From positions 1 to 13,441 of the forward strand of contig JAJXTQ010000015.1 of the NCBI GenBank assembly GCA_021783685.1: DNA of 13,441 nt, read 5' to 3'. Made by a program: the position numbers and the translations under genes. Numbering within the stretch: position 1 is the first letter of the stretch; the number at the start of each line of letters is the position of its first letter. The stretch comes from Pseudomonadota bacterium. Its GTDB lineage: Bacteria; Pseudomonadota; Gammaproteobacteria; UBA5335. The notes below the pieces were generated by a model. The model saw nothing but the letters and a program-made list of their open reading frames with translations. It was not told where the DNA came from and did not search any database. This document shows, piece after piece, positions 7,632 through 13,441 of this stretch.

Positions 7632-7703
7632 GGTTCAGACCCCTCGCCACCATCGGCACGGTGTCGGGCGCCCGCAAGTGCCCGCGCCGACGAGAAATGT
7701 TGG

Positions 7704-7731
7704 TTTACAGCGGGACATCGGCCGATGTCCA
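7704..7731 (-). promoter_or_regulatory. Candidate promoter of the flavin monooxygenase
   Basis: On the minus strand TGGACA (7731-7726; five of six matches to the -35 consensus) and TGTAAA (7709-7704; four of six) are 16 bases apart. This places a start of transcription about 65 bases before the monooxygenase ATG. The -35 and most of the spacer coincide with the 18-bp palindrome at 7713-7730, as expected of a repressed promoter. Confidence 0.45.
7713..7730. promoter_or_regulatory. Perfect 18-bp palindrome, likely operator
   Basis: GGACATCGGCCGATGTCC reads the same on both strands over 18 bases with no spacer. It sits in the 367-base gap between the divergent monooxygenase and diiron-protein genes, 82 bases upstream of the former. 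Short uninterrupted palindromes of this size are usual binding sites for dimeric repressors, for example the TetR family. No regulator gene is in the window. A shorter 10-bp palindrome, TCTCTAGAGA, follows at 7748-7757. The rest of the gap to 7981 shows no gene. Confidence 0.55.
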
Positions 7732-7998
7732 GCGCAGACGGACGCTCTCTCTAGAGAAGTACAGCGTACAAGTCCTTGCAAGTGCGCGATGCCTTGAAGA
7801 TCGGTTCCTGTCGCGGAAAGGCAAAATGCTTACAGCAAAATCAGTCGCGGTCACGGCCACCGGCGTCTGGGCCATCTACAATCGATCAGCAAGATCCGCG
7901 CGGGCCAGTAAACGCTTGGCGTGCCCGTCCGGACTCAATCAACAACGAAAGCAATCGTCCTGACTGCGGCATGGACCCGTCAGGGGGAGGAGGATGTC

Positions 7999-8886
7999 AT
8001 GGACATGATTTCATCGACGCAAAAGGTTGCGCCGCCGGAGGAACACAGCATCGAGCCCCGGCCGGTGCGGTTCAACATCACGGACGCAAGTCCGCGCCAC
8101 TGGTTCGACAACGATCCGTTCCGGACGCAGTTTTTCAATGCGCTCTTCACGACTTTTCCGCCCGGCGAGAATTTTTTTGTCCGCAGCGTGGTGCATTATC
8201 GCGACCGCATCACCGATCCGGTGCTCCTGAAGCAGATCAATGCCTTCGCGGGGCAAGAAGGCACGCACGCGAGTTCGCATCAGGATCATCTGGACATCCT
8301 TTCCCGTCAGGGGTACACGAGCCTCGAACGGGAAAATCGCTACATCATCGATCCTTTCCTCAAGCTGGCCAACCGGATCGCACCCAAGCTCTCGCTGGCA
8401 CTGACCGTGGCGCTGGAGCACTTCACGGCGATGCTCGCCCATCAGGCCATCGCGCGCTCGGACCTCTTTCGCGATCAGGCACACGAAGACTTCAAGCCGC
8501 TGATGGAATGGCACGCCGCGGAGGAGATCGAGCACAAGGCGGTGGCGTTCGACGTCTACCAGCAAGTCGATGGCAGTTACCGGCGCCGCATCGGCGCGAT
8601 GATCGGTGCGACCATCTTCATGGTCGTGCTCTTGGTGCCGATGCGCATGAGCCCCTTGCTGTACCGGGACGGCGTGTTGTTCAACTGGCGTACCTGGCGC
8701 GACGGCCTGTCGTTCCTCTACGGCAAGCAAGGCATCTTCCGCATGCCCTGGAACCACTACAAGCAGTTCTACCGGCGCGACTTTCATCCGTGGGACGTGC
8801 AGGATTTCGACCTGATCCGTCCCTTCCGTGACGAGTATCAAAGCGGTCTGTGGCTTGAGGCGAGCCGGGTCAAACGCGTGGCCTGA
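7999..8886 (+). CDS. PF10118-type 'metal-dependent hydrolase' with a ferritin-like diiron signature
   Basis: A 295-residue protein resembling the family named 'predicted metal-dependent hydrolase' (PF10118, recalled, not searched). Start ATG 7999 has a very strong ribosome site (AGGGGGAGGAGG, about 6 bases away), so the longer in-frame extension is not used. The conserved opening is PRPVRFNITDASPRHWFDND. Acidic and histidine residues follow the pattern Glu57, Glu87-x-x-His90 (QEGTHASSHQ), Glu140 (ALEHFTAM) and Glu176-x-x-His179 (EEIEHKAVAFD). That is the arrangement of a four-helix diiron carboxylate site. A hydrophobic stretch at about 200-214 may contact the membrane. An oxidase, desaturase-like or hydroxylase role is as likely as hydrolysis. 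It is divergent from the flavin monooxygenase and ends before a clear terminator. Confidence 0.75.
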   Translation: MDMISSTQKVAPPEEHSIEPRPVRFNITDASPRHWFDNDPFRTQFFNALFTTFPPGENFFVRSVVHYRDRITDPVLLKQINAFAGQEGTHASSHQDHLDILSRQGYTSLERENRYIIDPFLKLANRIAPKLSLALTVALEHFTAMLAHQAIARSDLFRDQAHEDFKPLMEWHAAEEIEHKAVAFDVYQQVDGSYRRRIGAMIGATIFMVVLLVPMRMSPLLYRDGVLFNWRTWRDGLSFLYGKQGIFRMPWNHYKQFYRRDFHPWDVQDFDLIRPFRDEYQSGLWLEASRVKRVA

Positions 8887-8900
8887 CGGACGTTTCGGTC

Positions 8901-8923
8901 GCGGCCGGCCGGGCGCCGGCCGC
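8901..8923 (+). terminator. Hairpin after the diiron protein gene
   Basis: GCGGCCGGC (8901-8909) and GCCGGCCGC (8915-8923) form a perfect 9-bp stem with a 5-base loop, 14 bases after the diiron-gene stop. TTCCTCC follows. With the second hairpin just downstream it probably ends this transcript. Confidence 0.5.
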
Positions 8924-8934
8924 TTCCTCCGCAC

Positions 8935-8965
8935 GCCCGGACGCATTGATGCGCCCGGGCTTTCT
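8935..8965 (+). terminator. Intrinsic terminator between the diiron gene and the PQQ dehydrogenase gene
   Basis: GCCCGG-A-CGCAT (8935-8946) pairs with ATGCG-C-CCGGGC (8949-8960): 11 base pairs with one A/C mismatch and a 2-base apex. TTTCT follows immediately. This is the most terminator-like structure in the window, and it suggests that the PQQ dehydrogenase transcript starts separately. The remaining gap to 9003 contains only a ribosome site. Confidence 0.6.
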
Positions 8966-9003
8966 CGCCACGAGCGACATCACGCTTCCAGGGACTTTCA
9001 CGG

Positions 9004-10674
9004 ATGAAACCCCGTTTCAAATGGCTGTCGTCGGCGGTGGCGCTCGCGCTGGTCGGTGCCGGTGTCTACGTCTGGACCGATTTGCAATCGGCGCCGGTCT
9101 GTCTTGGCGAGGCGGCCGCGCACGACCCGCGGGCGCCCATCGTGCTGAGCGGTTGGGGCTTTGACCCGGGCAACACGCGGGCGGTCCCGGAGGCGGCACA
9201 GGGCATGGGACCGCAGGAGTTGCCCCGCCTGGCCTTGCAGTGGGCTTTCCGTTTCCCGTGGTGGACCAACAAGGCGCGCTCCCAGCCGGCCGTGACGGCC
9301 GACACGATTTATGTCGGTAGCCAGCGGGGATGGGTTTATGCGCTGAACCGGTGGGTCGGTTGCGTGCGCTGGAAAACCTTCGTCGGCGCCGAGGTGCGCA
9401 CGGGCATGGTTCTCGGCGAGGCGGGTCCGGACGGCGAGCGCCTGCTGTTTTTCGGCGACTTCAACGGCAACGTCCATGCGCTCGATGCCGGGACCGGTGT
9501 GCGCCGGTGGAAGGCGGCCGTCGACGTCCACCGGCTGGCCACCGTGACCGGCACGCCCGCGTTGCATGCAGGCCGCCTGTATGTGCCGGTCTCGTCCATC
9601 GAGGTCGCGGTGCCGGCGTTGCCCGTTTACCCCTGCTGCACTTTCCGCGGATCGGTTCACGCCTTCGACGCGGCGACGGGCGCGAGCCTCTGGCAGACCT
9701 TCACCACCGAACCAGCCACGCCGCAAGGCCGAAACGGGCTCTTCGTCCAGCGCTGGGGACCCTCGGGCGCGCCGATCTGGAGCGCGCCGACCATCGACGT
9801 CGCCCGCGGACGACTTTATGTAGGGACAGGCGAGAACTACAGCCAGCCCACCAATGCGCTGAGTGACGCGATCCTTGCGCTGGATCTCGACGACGGCCGC
9901 ATCCTGTGGTCGCGCCAGTTCACGGCCAAGGATGCGTGGAACATGAGCTGCATCCTGCCGGGCGGCATCAACTGTCCGGAGAACGCCGGGCGCGATCTGG
10001 ATTTTGGCGCCTCACCCGTGCTGGTTCGTGGTGACGACGGTCGGGAGGTGCTGGTGGCGGGGCAGAAATCCGGCATGGTCTATGGCATCGATCCCGAAGA
10101 TGGCGCCATGCGCTGGTCACGTCGTCTGGGTCGTGGTGGACCTTTGGGCGGCGTGCACTGGGGCCTTGCGGCGCGCGACGGGCGAGTGTTCGTGCCCATC
10201 TCCGATTACCTGAAGCCCATCCCCGGTCTGAAGGCGCCCCAGCCGGAGGATCCCGCGTTGCCCAAGGCGCCGGGGCTCTACGCGCTGGATGCGGCGACCG
10301 GGGAGCTGCGCTGGGCAACGCCGGCGCGGCCTGCATGCGCAGACGCCGAGCAGTGCTATCCGGGGCTGTCGGCAGCCCTCACCGCCTTGCCGGAACAGGT
10401 TGTCGCCGCGACGCTCGATGGGCGGGTGCAAGCCTATGACAGTGTTTCAGGTGAGCTGCGCTGGGAGAGTCCGACGGCCCGCGGGTTCCGGGCCGTGGAC
10501 GGGCGATCGGCCCACGGCGGCGCAATCGACGCCGGTGGCGCGATCGTGGCCGGGTCGCAACTGATCGTCAATTCGGGCTACGGCTTGTTCAGTCAGGCGC
10601 CCGGCAACGTGCTTCTGGTCTACGGGCCACCGCATGCGCCCCCGGCAAGTCCGGCGTACGGGGAAAAGGAGTAA
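9004..10674 (+). CDS. Membrane-anchored PQQ-dependent dehydrogenase (beta-propeller, no cytochrome domain)
   Basis: A 556-residue quinoprotein, likely oxidising alcohols in the periplasm. Residues 9-24 form a hydrophobic signal anchor. The rest carries seven visible propeller repeats ending in Trp, such as ALDAGTGVRRW (159-169), AFDAATGASLW (220-230), ALDLDDGRILW, GIDPEDGAMRW and ALDAATGELRW. Adjacent cysteines at 211-212 (YPCCTFRGSV) resemble the vicinal disulfide that covers PQQ in methanol and polyvinyl alcohol dehydrogenases. DLDFGASP (331-338) probably holds the catalytic Asp. There is no CxxCH, so no covalent haem; electrons must leave via a separate cytochrome or quinone. ATG 9004 has AGGGA 9 bases upstream. 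The stop is 4 bases before the hydrolase start. In context it may oxidise alcohol made by the copper monooxygenase downstream. Confidence 0.85.
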   Translation: MKPRFKWLSSAVALALVGAGVYVWTDLQSAPVCLGEAAAHDPRAPIVLSGWGFDPGNTRAVPEAAQGMGPQELPRLALQWAFRFPWWTNKARSQPAVTADTIYVGSQRGWVYALNRWVGCVRWKTFVGAEVRTGMVLGEAGPDGERLLFFGDFNGNVHALDAGTGVRRWKAAVDVHRLATVTGTPALHAGRLYVPVSSIEVAVPALPVYPCCTFRGSVHAFDAATGASLWQTFTTEPATPQGRNGLFVQRWGPSGAPIWSAPTIDVARGRLYVGTGENYSQPTNALSDAILALDLDDGRILWSRQFTAKDAWNMSCILPGGINCPENAGRDLDFGASPVLVRGDDGREVLVAGQKSGMVYGIDPEDGAMRWSRRLGRGGPLGGVHWGLAARDGRVFVPISDYLKPIPGLKAPQPEDPALPKAPGLYALDAATGELRWATPARPACADAEQCYPGLSAALTALPEQVVAATLDGRVQAYDSVSGELRWESPTARGFRAVDGRSAHGGAIDAGGAIVAGSQLIVNSGYGLFSQAPGNVLLVYGPPHAPPASPAYGEKE

Positions 10675-10678
10675 TGAA

Positions 10679-11626
10679 ATGAGAATCCTGATGGCGATCC
10701 TGCTGCTGGGGATGCTGATCCACGGCTTGCGGACTTGGCTCGTGCGGCGGCCATTGCCCGCCGTCAACCATGAGCCATTCGAGGGCACGCTCGAGCGGGT
10801 CAACGAGTCGATCGTGGCCTGCCGCGCGGCAAGCTCGTCGCCCCATCGCAGCGTCATTGCCATCCACGGGTTTCTCGAGGACTTCCGCTATTTCACGGCG
10901 CTCTACCGCGATCCGTCCATCGAGTTGGTTCTCGTCAACAACAGCGGCTACCACTGTCCCGTGATCGGGCGATCTCCCGATCTCGCCTCCTGGGGTGAGG
11001 CAACCAATCCCTACGCCGTGGGCAGCATCGAGCATGACGCCTTTGTGTTCAATCTGGCCTTGATGCACCGGGTGACTGGCCAGCGCGTGCGGGCCCATGG
11101 GCATTCTCGCGGCGGCGCGGTCATCCTCGAGGCGGCACGGCAGAACCCCGCGCTGTTTCGGGACGTCGAGGTGATCCTCGAAGCCCCGGTGCTGCCCGGC
11201 GGACAGGGACATCCCCTGCTGGAGCTGGCCTTCTCGGCGCCGGGCCGCTACCTGTTGCCGATCACCTTCACGCTGCTGCGCCAGATCGACGTCGTACGCT
11301 TCGGCGGATTCGTCTTCGCCCCCCTGACGCCGCGCAAGGTGGAGTTGGTGCGTGGCCTCTATTTTTCGCCCAAGACCTTCCGCATCGTGCTGGAAAACCT
11401 GATTTCCATGCGGCAGTGGATCGCCGGCCACGACCGATCCATCTTCGCGAACATCCTGAACGGGACCATCCTCGTCGGCGCCAGCGATCGCGTGCTCGAT
11501 CGCCCCTCCATGCTCCGCAGCGCGCGGACGGCCGGGTCTGGATGGCGGGTGGTCGAGACCCGTGGCACCAGTCATTTCGTGTCCCTGGATCAGCCGGATA
11601 CGGTGCCGGCCTTGTCGGCATTGTGA
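10679..11626 (+). CDS. Membrane-anchored alpha/beta hydrolase
   Basis: A 315-residue alpha/beta-hydrolase-fold protein, probably an esterase or lipase-like enzyme. Residues 1-22 form a hydrophobic N-terminal anchor. Visible catalytic features are the oxyanion-strand motif AIHGF (61-65), the nucleophile elbow GHSRGG with Ser143, a probable acid Asp270 in GASDRVL, and a probable base His299 in GTSHFVSLD. The chosen ATG follows an ideal AGGAG site at 7 bases; that site overlaps the end of the PQQ dehydrogenase gene, whose stop is 4 bases upstream. The two are therefore surely co-transcribed and probably translationally coupled. The substrate is unknown; ester cleavage after a Baeyer-Villiger step is one possibility. 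Confidence 0.85.
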   Translation: MRILMAILLLGMLIHGLRTWLVRRPLPAVNHEPFEGTLERVNESIVACRAASSSPHRSVIAIHGFLEDFRYFTALYRDPSIELVLVNNSGYHCPVIGRSPDLASWGEATNPYAVGSIEHDAFVFNLALMHRVTGQRVRAHGHSRGGAVILEAARQNPALFRDVEVILEAPVLPGGQGHPLLELAFSAPGRYLLPITFTLLRQIDVVRFGGFVFAPLTPRKVELVRGLYFSPKTFRIVLENLISMRQWIAGHDRSIFANILNGTILVGASDRVLDRPSMLRSARTAGSGWRVVETRGTSHFVSLDQPDTVPALSAL

Positions 11627-11633
11627 CCGGGTC

Positions 11634-11649
11634 GACCGCGTAGGCGGTC
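11634..11649 (+). terminator. Small hairpin after the alpha/beta hydrolase gene
   Basis: GACCGC (11634-11639) and GCGGTC (11644-11649) pair around a 4-base loop, 8 bases after the hydrolase stop. No T run follows. It could be a weak terminator or processing site separating the PQQ dehydrogenase/hydrolase pair from the monooxygenase genes. Confidence 0.3.
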
Positions 11650-12111
11650 CGTCTCGATCGGTCGGCGCCCGGCGTTGCGCGTCATCCGGGCTTCCCAGCG
11701 CCGGATCTTGATTTCAGTCATGGGCCGCGCCGCGGCCTGCTGCGTAGACTGACATCCCCGATGGGGTTCATTGGCGGACGCTATGGGAGTAGAATTTCGT
11801 CTCCCCATTGAACGTCTGTTCAGGGATTGTGTGGAGCGGCCGATTCATTTAAATTTGTGCCGTTATCGCCTCAGGCGGAAGGTGGACGGGAGCGCCCCCA
11901 ACCTTCCGGCAAGTATTGATAAAAACAATAACATTCGGCTGAATGATCAGGCAGTCCTCCGGTCGAGCGGATCGCTCACTTCAGACTTCCACTGGATCGA
12001 CCCTGATCATGCGTGAATGTGTGGCCACCGCCGACTGGTCGAACAGTCGATCAGGTCCACGGAAGGCGCGGGAATTCCGACATTTTTAGCGGCAACTGGA
12101 GTTCGAAGGAA
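11650..12111 (+). promoter_or_regulatory. Long A+T-richer leader upstream of the copper monooxygenase genes
   Basis: This stretch holds no convincing gene; in particular it cannot hold a C subunit (about 780 bases). It is visibly richer in A+T than its surroundings. Two weak promoter candidates are TTCATT-N17-TAGAAT (11767-11795) and TTGTGT-N17-TAAATT (11827-11855). Downstream lie small dyads: TATTG-N7-CAATA (11914-11930), CATTC-N4-GAATG (11932-11945) and CGACTG-N6-CAGTCG (12032-12049). GATCAGG occurs at 11945-11951, inverted at 12002-12008, and again at 12049-12055. It looks like a long regulated leader. Which element is the promoter is undecided. Confidence 0.4.
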
Positions 12112-12909
12112 ATGAATACCACGACGGGAGCATATGGCACGGGGGCGGCGCCGGACACCGCAGGCCCGCCGACGAAGTCGGCCGTGCGCAATGTCCAGGA
12201 GCAGATGGCGGCCTGGAAGAACATCGACTACACCCTGATTCCGATCTTCTCGATTCTGATCGGCGGCGTCACGGTGTTCCTCATCGCCTTGACGGTGGGC
12301 GACTGGGACTACTGGCAGGATTGGCGTGATCGCCGCTATTGGCCGTTGGTGACGCCGTTTTCGCTGATCATTCCGGCTGCGATCTTCAACTACTTCTTCT
12401 GGAAGCGATTCCGGTTGCCCATCGGGGCGACGGCGATGATCCTGGGCTACATGTTCGGCGTCTGGGTCAGCCGCTACATGAACTTCCATGTCTTCGCCAA
12501 TTTTCCGATGAACTTCGTCGCACCCTCGACCTTCATCGGCATGGGAATCCTGCTGGATTGCACGCTCGCGCTCAGCCGCAGCTTCTTCGTCACTGGCCTG
12601 GTCGGTGCTTTCCTGTTCGCGATCGTGCTCTACCCGCTGAACTGGATCACCATGGCGCCCTTCCATGTCCCCGTGGAATACAACGGCTACCTCGTGACCG
12701 TGGCGGACCTGATGGGCTACCAATATATCCGCACGGCCATTCCGGAGTACGTCCGCATCATCGAGGAGTCGACCTTGCGCACCTTCGGTGAAGCGGTCAC
12801 GCCGCTCACGGCATTCTTTGCGGGCTTCGTCACCCTCCTGAACTACTACCTGTGGGTGTGGATCGGCTCGTTGCTGACACAGAACCGGTGGCTGACCCGC
12901 CTGATCTGA
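12112..12909 (+). CDS. Copper membrane monooxygenase subunit A (PmoA/AmoA/HmoA superfamily)
   Basis: A 265-residue integral membrane protein, subunit A of the particulate methane/ammonia/hydrocarbon monooxygenase superfamily. Conserved marks are GDWDYWQDWRDRRYWP (residues 63-78), RLPIGAT (101-107), NFVAPS and the highly conserved FHVPVEYNG (184-192), followed by ADLMGYQYIRTAIPEYVRIIE and TLRTFG. About six or seven hydrophobic segments are visible (near 43-62, 79-97, 104-120, 134-153, 158-178, 232-254). The hydrophilic N-terminus is about 17 residues longer than in Methylococcus PmoA. ATG 12112 has GGAG 10 bases and AAGGA 1 base upstream, so the start is not certain. Subunit B follows after 132 bases. 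No C subunit precedes it. The sequence diverges from methanotroph PmoA, favouring a hydrocarbon or pXMO-like enzyme; the substrate is open. Confidence 0.93.
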   Translation: MNTTTGAYGTGAAPDTAGPPTKSAVRNVQEQMAAWKNIDYTLIPIFSILIGGVTVFLIALTVGDWDYWQDWRDRRYWPLVTPFSLIIPAAIFNYFFWKRFRLPIGATAMILGYMFGVWVSRYMNFHVFANFPMNFVAPSTFIGMGILLDCTLALSRSFFVTGLVGAFLFAIVLYPLNWITMAPFHVPVEYNGYLVTVADLMGYQYIRTAIPEYVRIIEESTLRTFGEAVTPLTAFFAGFVTLLNYYLWVWIGSLLTQNRWLTRLI

Positions 12910-12993
12910 GGTGGGCGCGACGGCCGGGTTGCCGAAGGGTTGGATGAACTGGGTGGCGCGCCTCGCGCGCAGCCTGTGAAATCTTGAAAGGAC

Positions 12994-13019
12994 AACGGAT
13001 CCAATGACTGCGATCCGTT
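12994..13019 (+). other. Hairpin in the spacer between subunits A and B
   Basis: AACGGATC (12994-13001) and GATCCGTT (13012-13019) pair perfectly over 8 bases around a 10-base loop, 22 bases before the B-subunit start. A smaller G+C dyad (GCGCG-CCT-CGCGC) lies at 12956-12968. Spacer hairpins in related operons can act as processing or stability elements. No T run follows, so read-through to B is expected. Confidence 0.4.
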
Positions 13020-13041
13020 CATTCGGGGATTGCCGAACATT

Positions 13042-13441
13042 ATGAAGACGATCAGACACATCAGGTTGGACCGTTGGGGCGCCTTGGCACTCGCGCTCTT
13101 GATCACGCTGGCCGGGCCCCTCTACAGCCCCGCCGCAGAGGCGCATGGCGAGCGCGCGCAACAAGCCAGTCTGCGCATGCGGACCATGCATTGGTTCGAT
13201 ACCGACATTCAGCCGCGCAAGATCGCGGTGAATGAAACGATCCGGGTGTCGGGGCGTTTCATGCCGTCCAAGTCCTGGCCGGAGCATATCCGATCGGTCG
13301 AGGAAACCGCGTTCCTGAACATCGGCGTGCCGGGCCCGGCCTTCGTCCGCGTCGATTCCCGGGTCAATGGGGTGGCCATGATCCGCTCCACCCGCTTCCA
13401 CCTGGGCGAAACCTATGAGTACGAAGTCTGTCTCAAGGGGC
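13042..13441 (+). CDS. Copper membrane monooxygenase subunit B (PmoB/AmoB-like), partial at the right edge
   Basis: The first 133 residues of subunit B, cut by the window end; the family is about 400 residues. A signal peptide (MKTIRHIRLDRWGALALALL, then to about residue 34) ends in AEA before His35. This matches PmoB, where the new N-terminal His (His33 in Methylococcus) is a copper ligand. Then follow RMRTMHWFDTDIQP, NETIRVSGRFMPSKSWPE, AFLNIGVPGPAFVR and the start of a cupredoxin-like domain, all recognisable in PmoB. The HxH copper ligands near residue 137 lie past the edge and cannot be checked. It would act in the periplasm in complex with subunits A and C. Start ATG 13042 has only a weak ribosome site, so coupling to A is possible. 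Confidence 0.93.
   Translation, partial: MKTIRHIRLDRWGALALALLITLAGPLYSPAAEAHGERAQQASLRMRTMHWFDTDIQPRKIAVNETIRVSGRFMPSKSWPEHIRSVEETAFLNIGVPGPAFVRVDSRVNGVAMIRSTRFHLGETYEYEVCLKG

Noticed and set aside
5980..7677. A 565-codon minus-strand frame overlapping the flavin monooxygenase in another frame.
   Set aside because: The FAD, Baeyer-Villiger and NADPH motifs are in the 496-codon frame. The other frame gives Arg/Pro/His-rich sequence without motifs.
7769..7783. Direct CAAGT repeats downstream of the 18-bp palindrome, considered as a CRISPR-like or iteron array.
   Set aside because: There are only two short copies, with no regular spacers. This is within chance for the gap.
7921..7998. A 26-residue N-terminal extension of the diiron protein from an upstream GTG.
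   Set aside because: The ATG at 7999 has a near-perfect ribosome site and starts just before the conserved family region. The extension has neither.
9004..9200. An N-terminal cytochrome c domain on the PQQ dehydrogenase.
   Set aside because: The N-terminus has only an isolated Cys33 and no CxxCH anywhere in the protein.
11771..12016. A possible 81-residue small protein in the monooxygenase leader.
   Set aside because: It has no good ribosome site, no recognisable domain and no coupling to the next gene. The region looks regulatory. I cannot exclude a leader peptide but cannot support one.
11627..12111. A hidden, truncated or frameshifted C subunit upstream of subunit A.
   Set aside because: The space is too short for a C subunit, and no frame shows hydrophobic helices or PmoC-like motifs.
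12007..13401. A long open frame on the minus strand across both monooxygenase genes (464 codons).
   Set aside because: It is antisense to recognised PmoA- and PmoB-like proteins. Its translation is rich in Arg, His, Asp and Glu without structure, as expected of a shadow frame.

Overview
The window is G+C-rich bacterial chromosome, most likely from a gammaproteobacterium. The evidence is an adjacent fabA-fabB pair (anaerobic unsaturated fatty acid synthesis), a PmbA/TldE protein, a PdxH, and a cluster of oxidative enzymes typical of hydrocarbon- or steroid-degrading Gammaproteobacteria. Genus cannot be fixed from the sequence. No tRNA, rRNA, CRISPR array or insertion sequence was seen.

Left part (1-3583, all minus strand, read right to left): a thiolase-like protein and a DUF35/OB-fold partner overlap by 4 bases. 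They are followed by pdxH, then fabA and fabB, which runs off the left edge. The thiolase-like protein lacks an obvious nucleophilic cysteine, and the DUF35 protein has lost all four zinc-ribbon cysteines. The pair may therefore be an aldolase-type or specialised acyl-CoA complex rather than a plain thiolase.

Middle (3584-6140): pmbA and a zeta-class glutathione transferase-like gene lie on the plus strand. The latter converges on a minus-strand flavin monooxygenase.

Right part (6141-13441): this looks like an oxidative hydrocarbon locus. A Baeyer-Villiger-type flavoprotein (minus) is divergent from a ferritin-like diiron protein of the 'metal-dependent hydrolase' family (plus). A perfect 18-bp palindrome lies between them, inside a candidate promoter for the flavoprotein. 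Next come a membrane-anchored periplasmic PQQ dehydrogenase and a tightly coupled alpha/beta hydrolase. After a 485-base leader come the A and B subunits of a copper membrane monooxygenase (PmoA/AmoA/HMO superfamily). No C subunit lies upstream of A, so the order is A-B-(C?) rather than the usual C-A-B.

Taken together, the enzymes could run a subterminal alkane route: copper monooxygenase (alkane to alcohol), PQQ dehydrogenase (alcohol to ketone or aldehyde), Baeyer-Villiger monooxygenase (ketone to ester) and alpha/beta hydrolase (ester to acid plus alcohol). This pathway is inferred from families and proximity, not shown.
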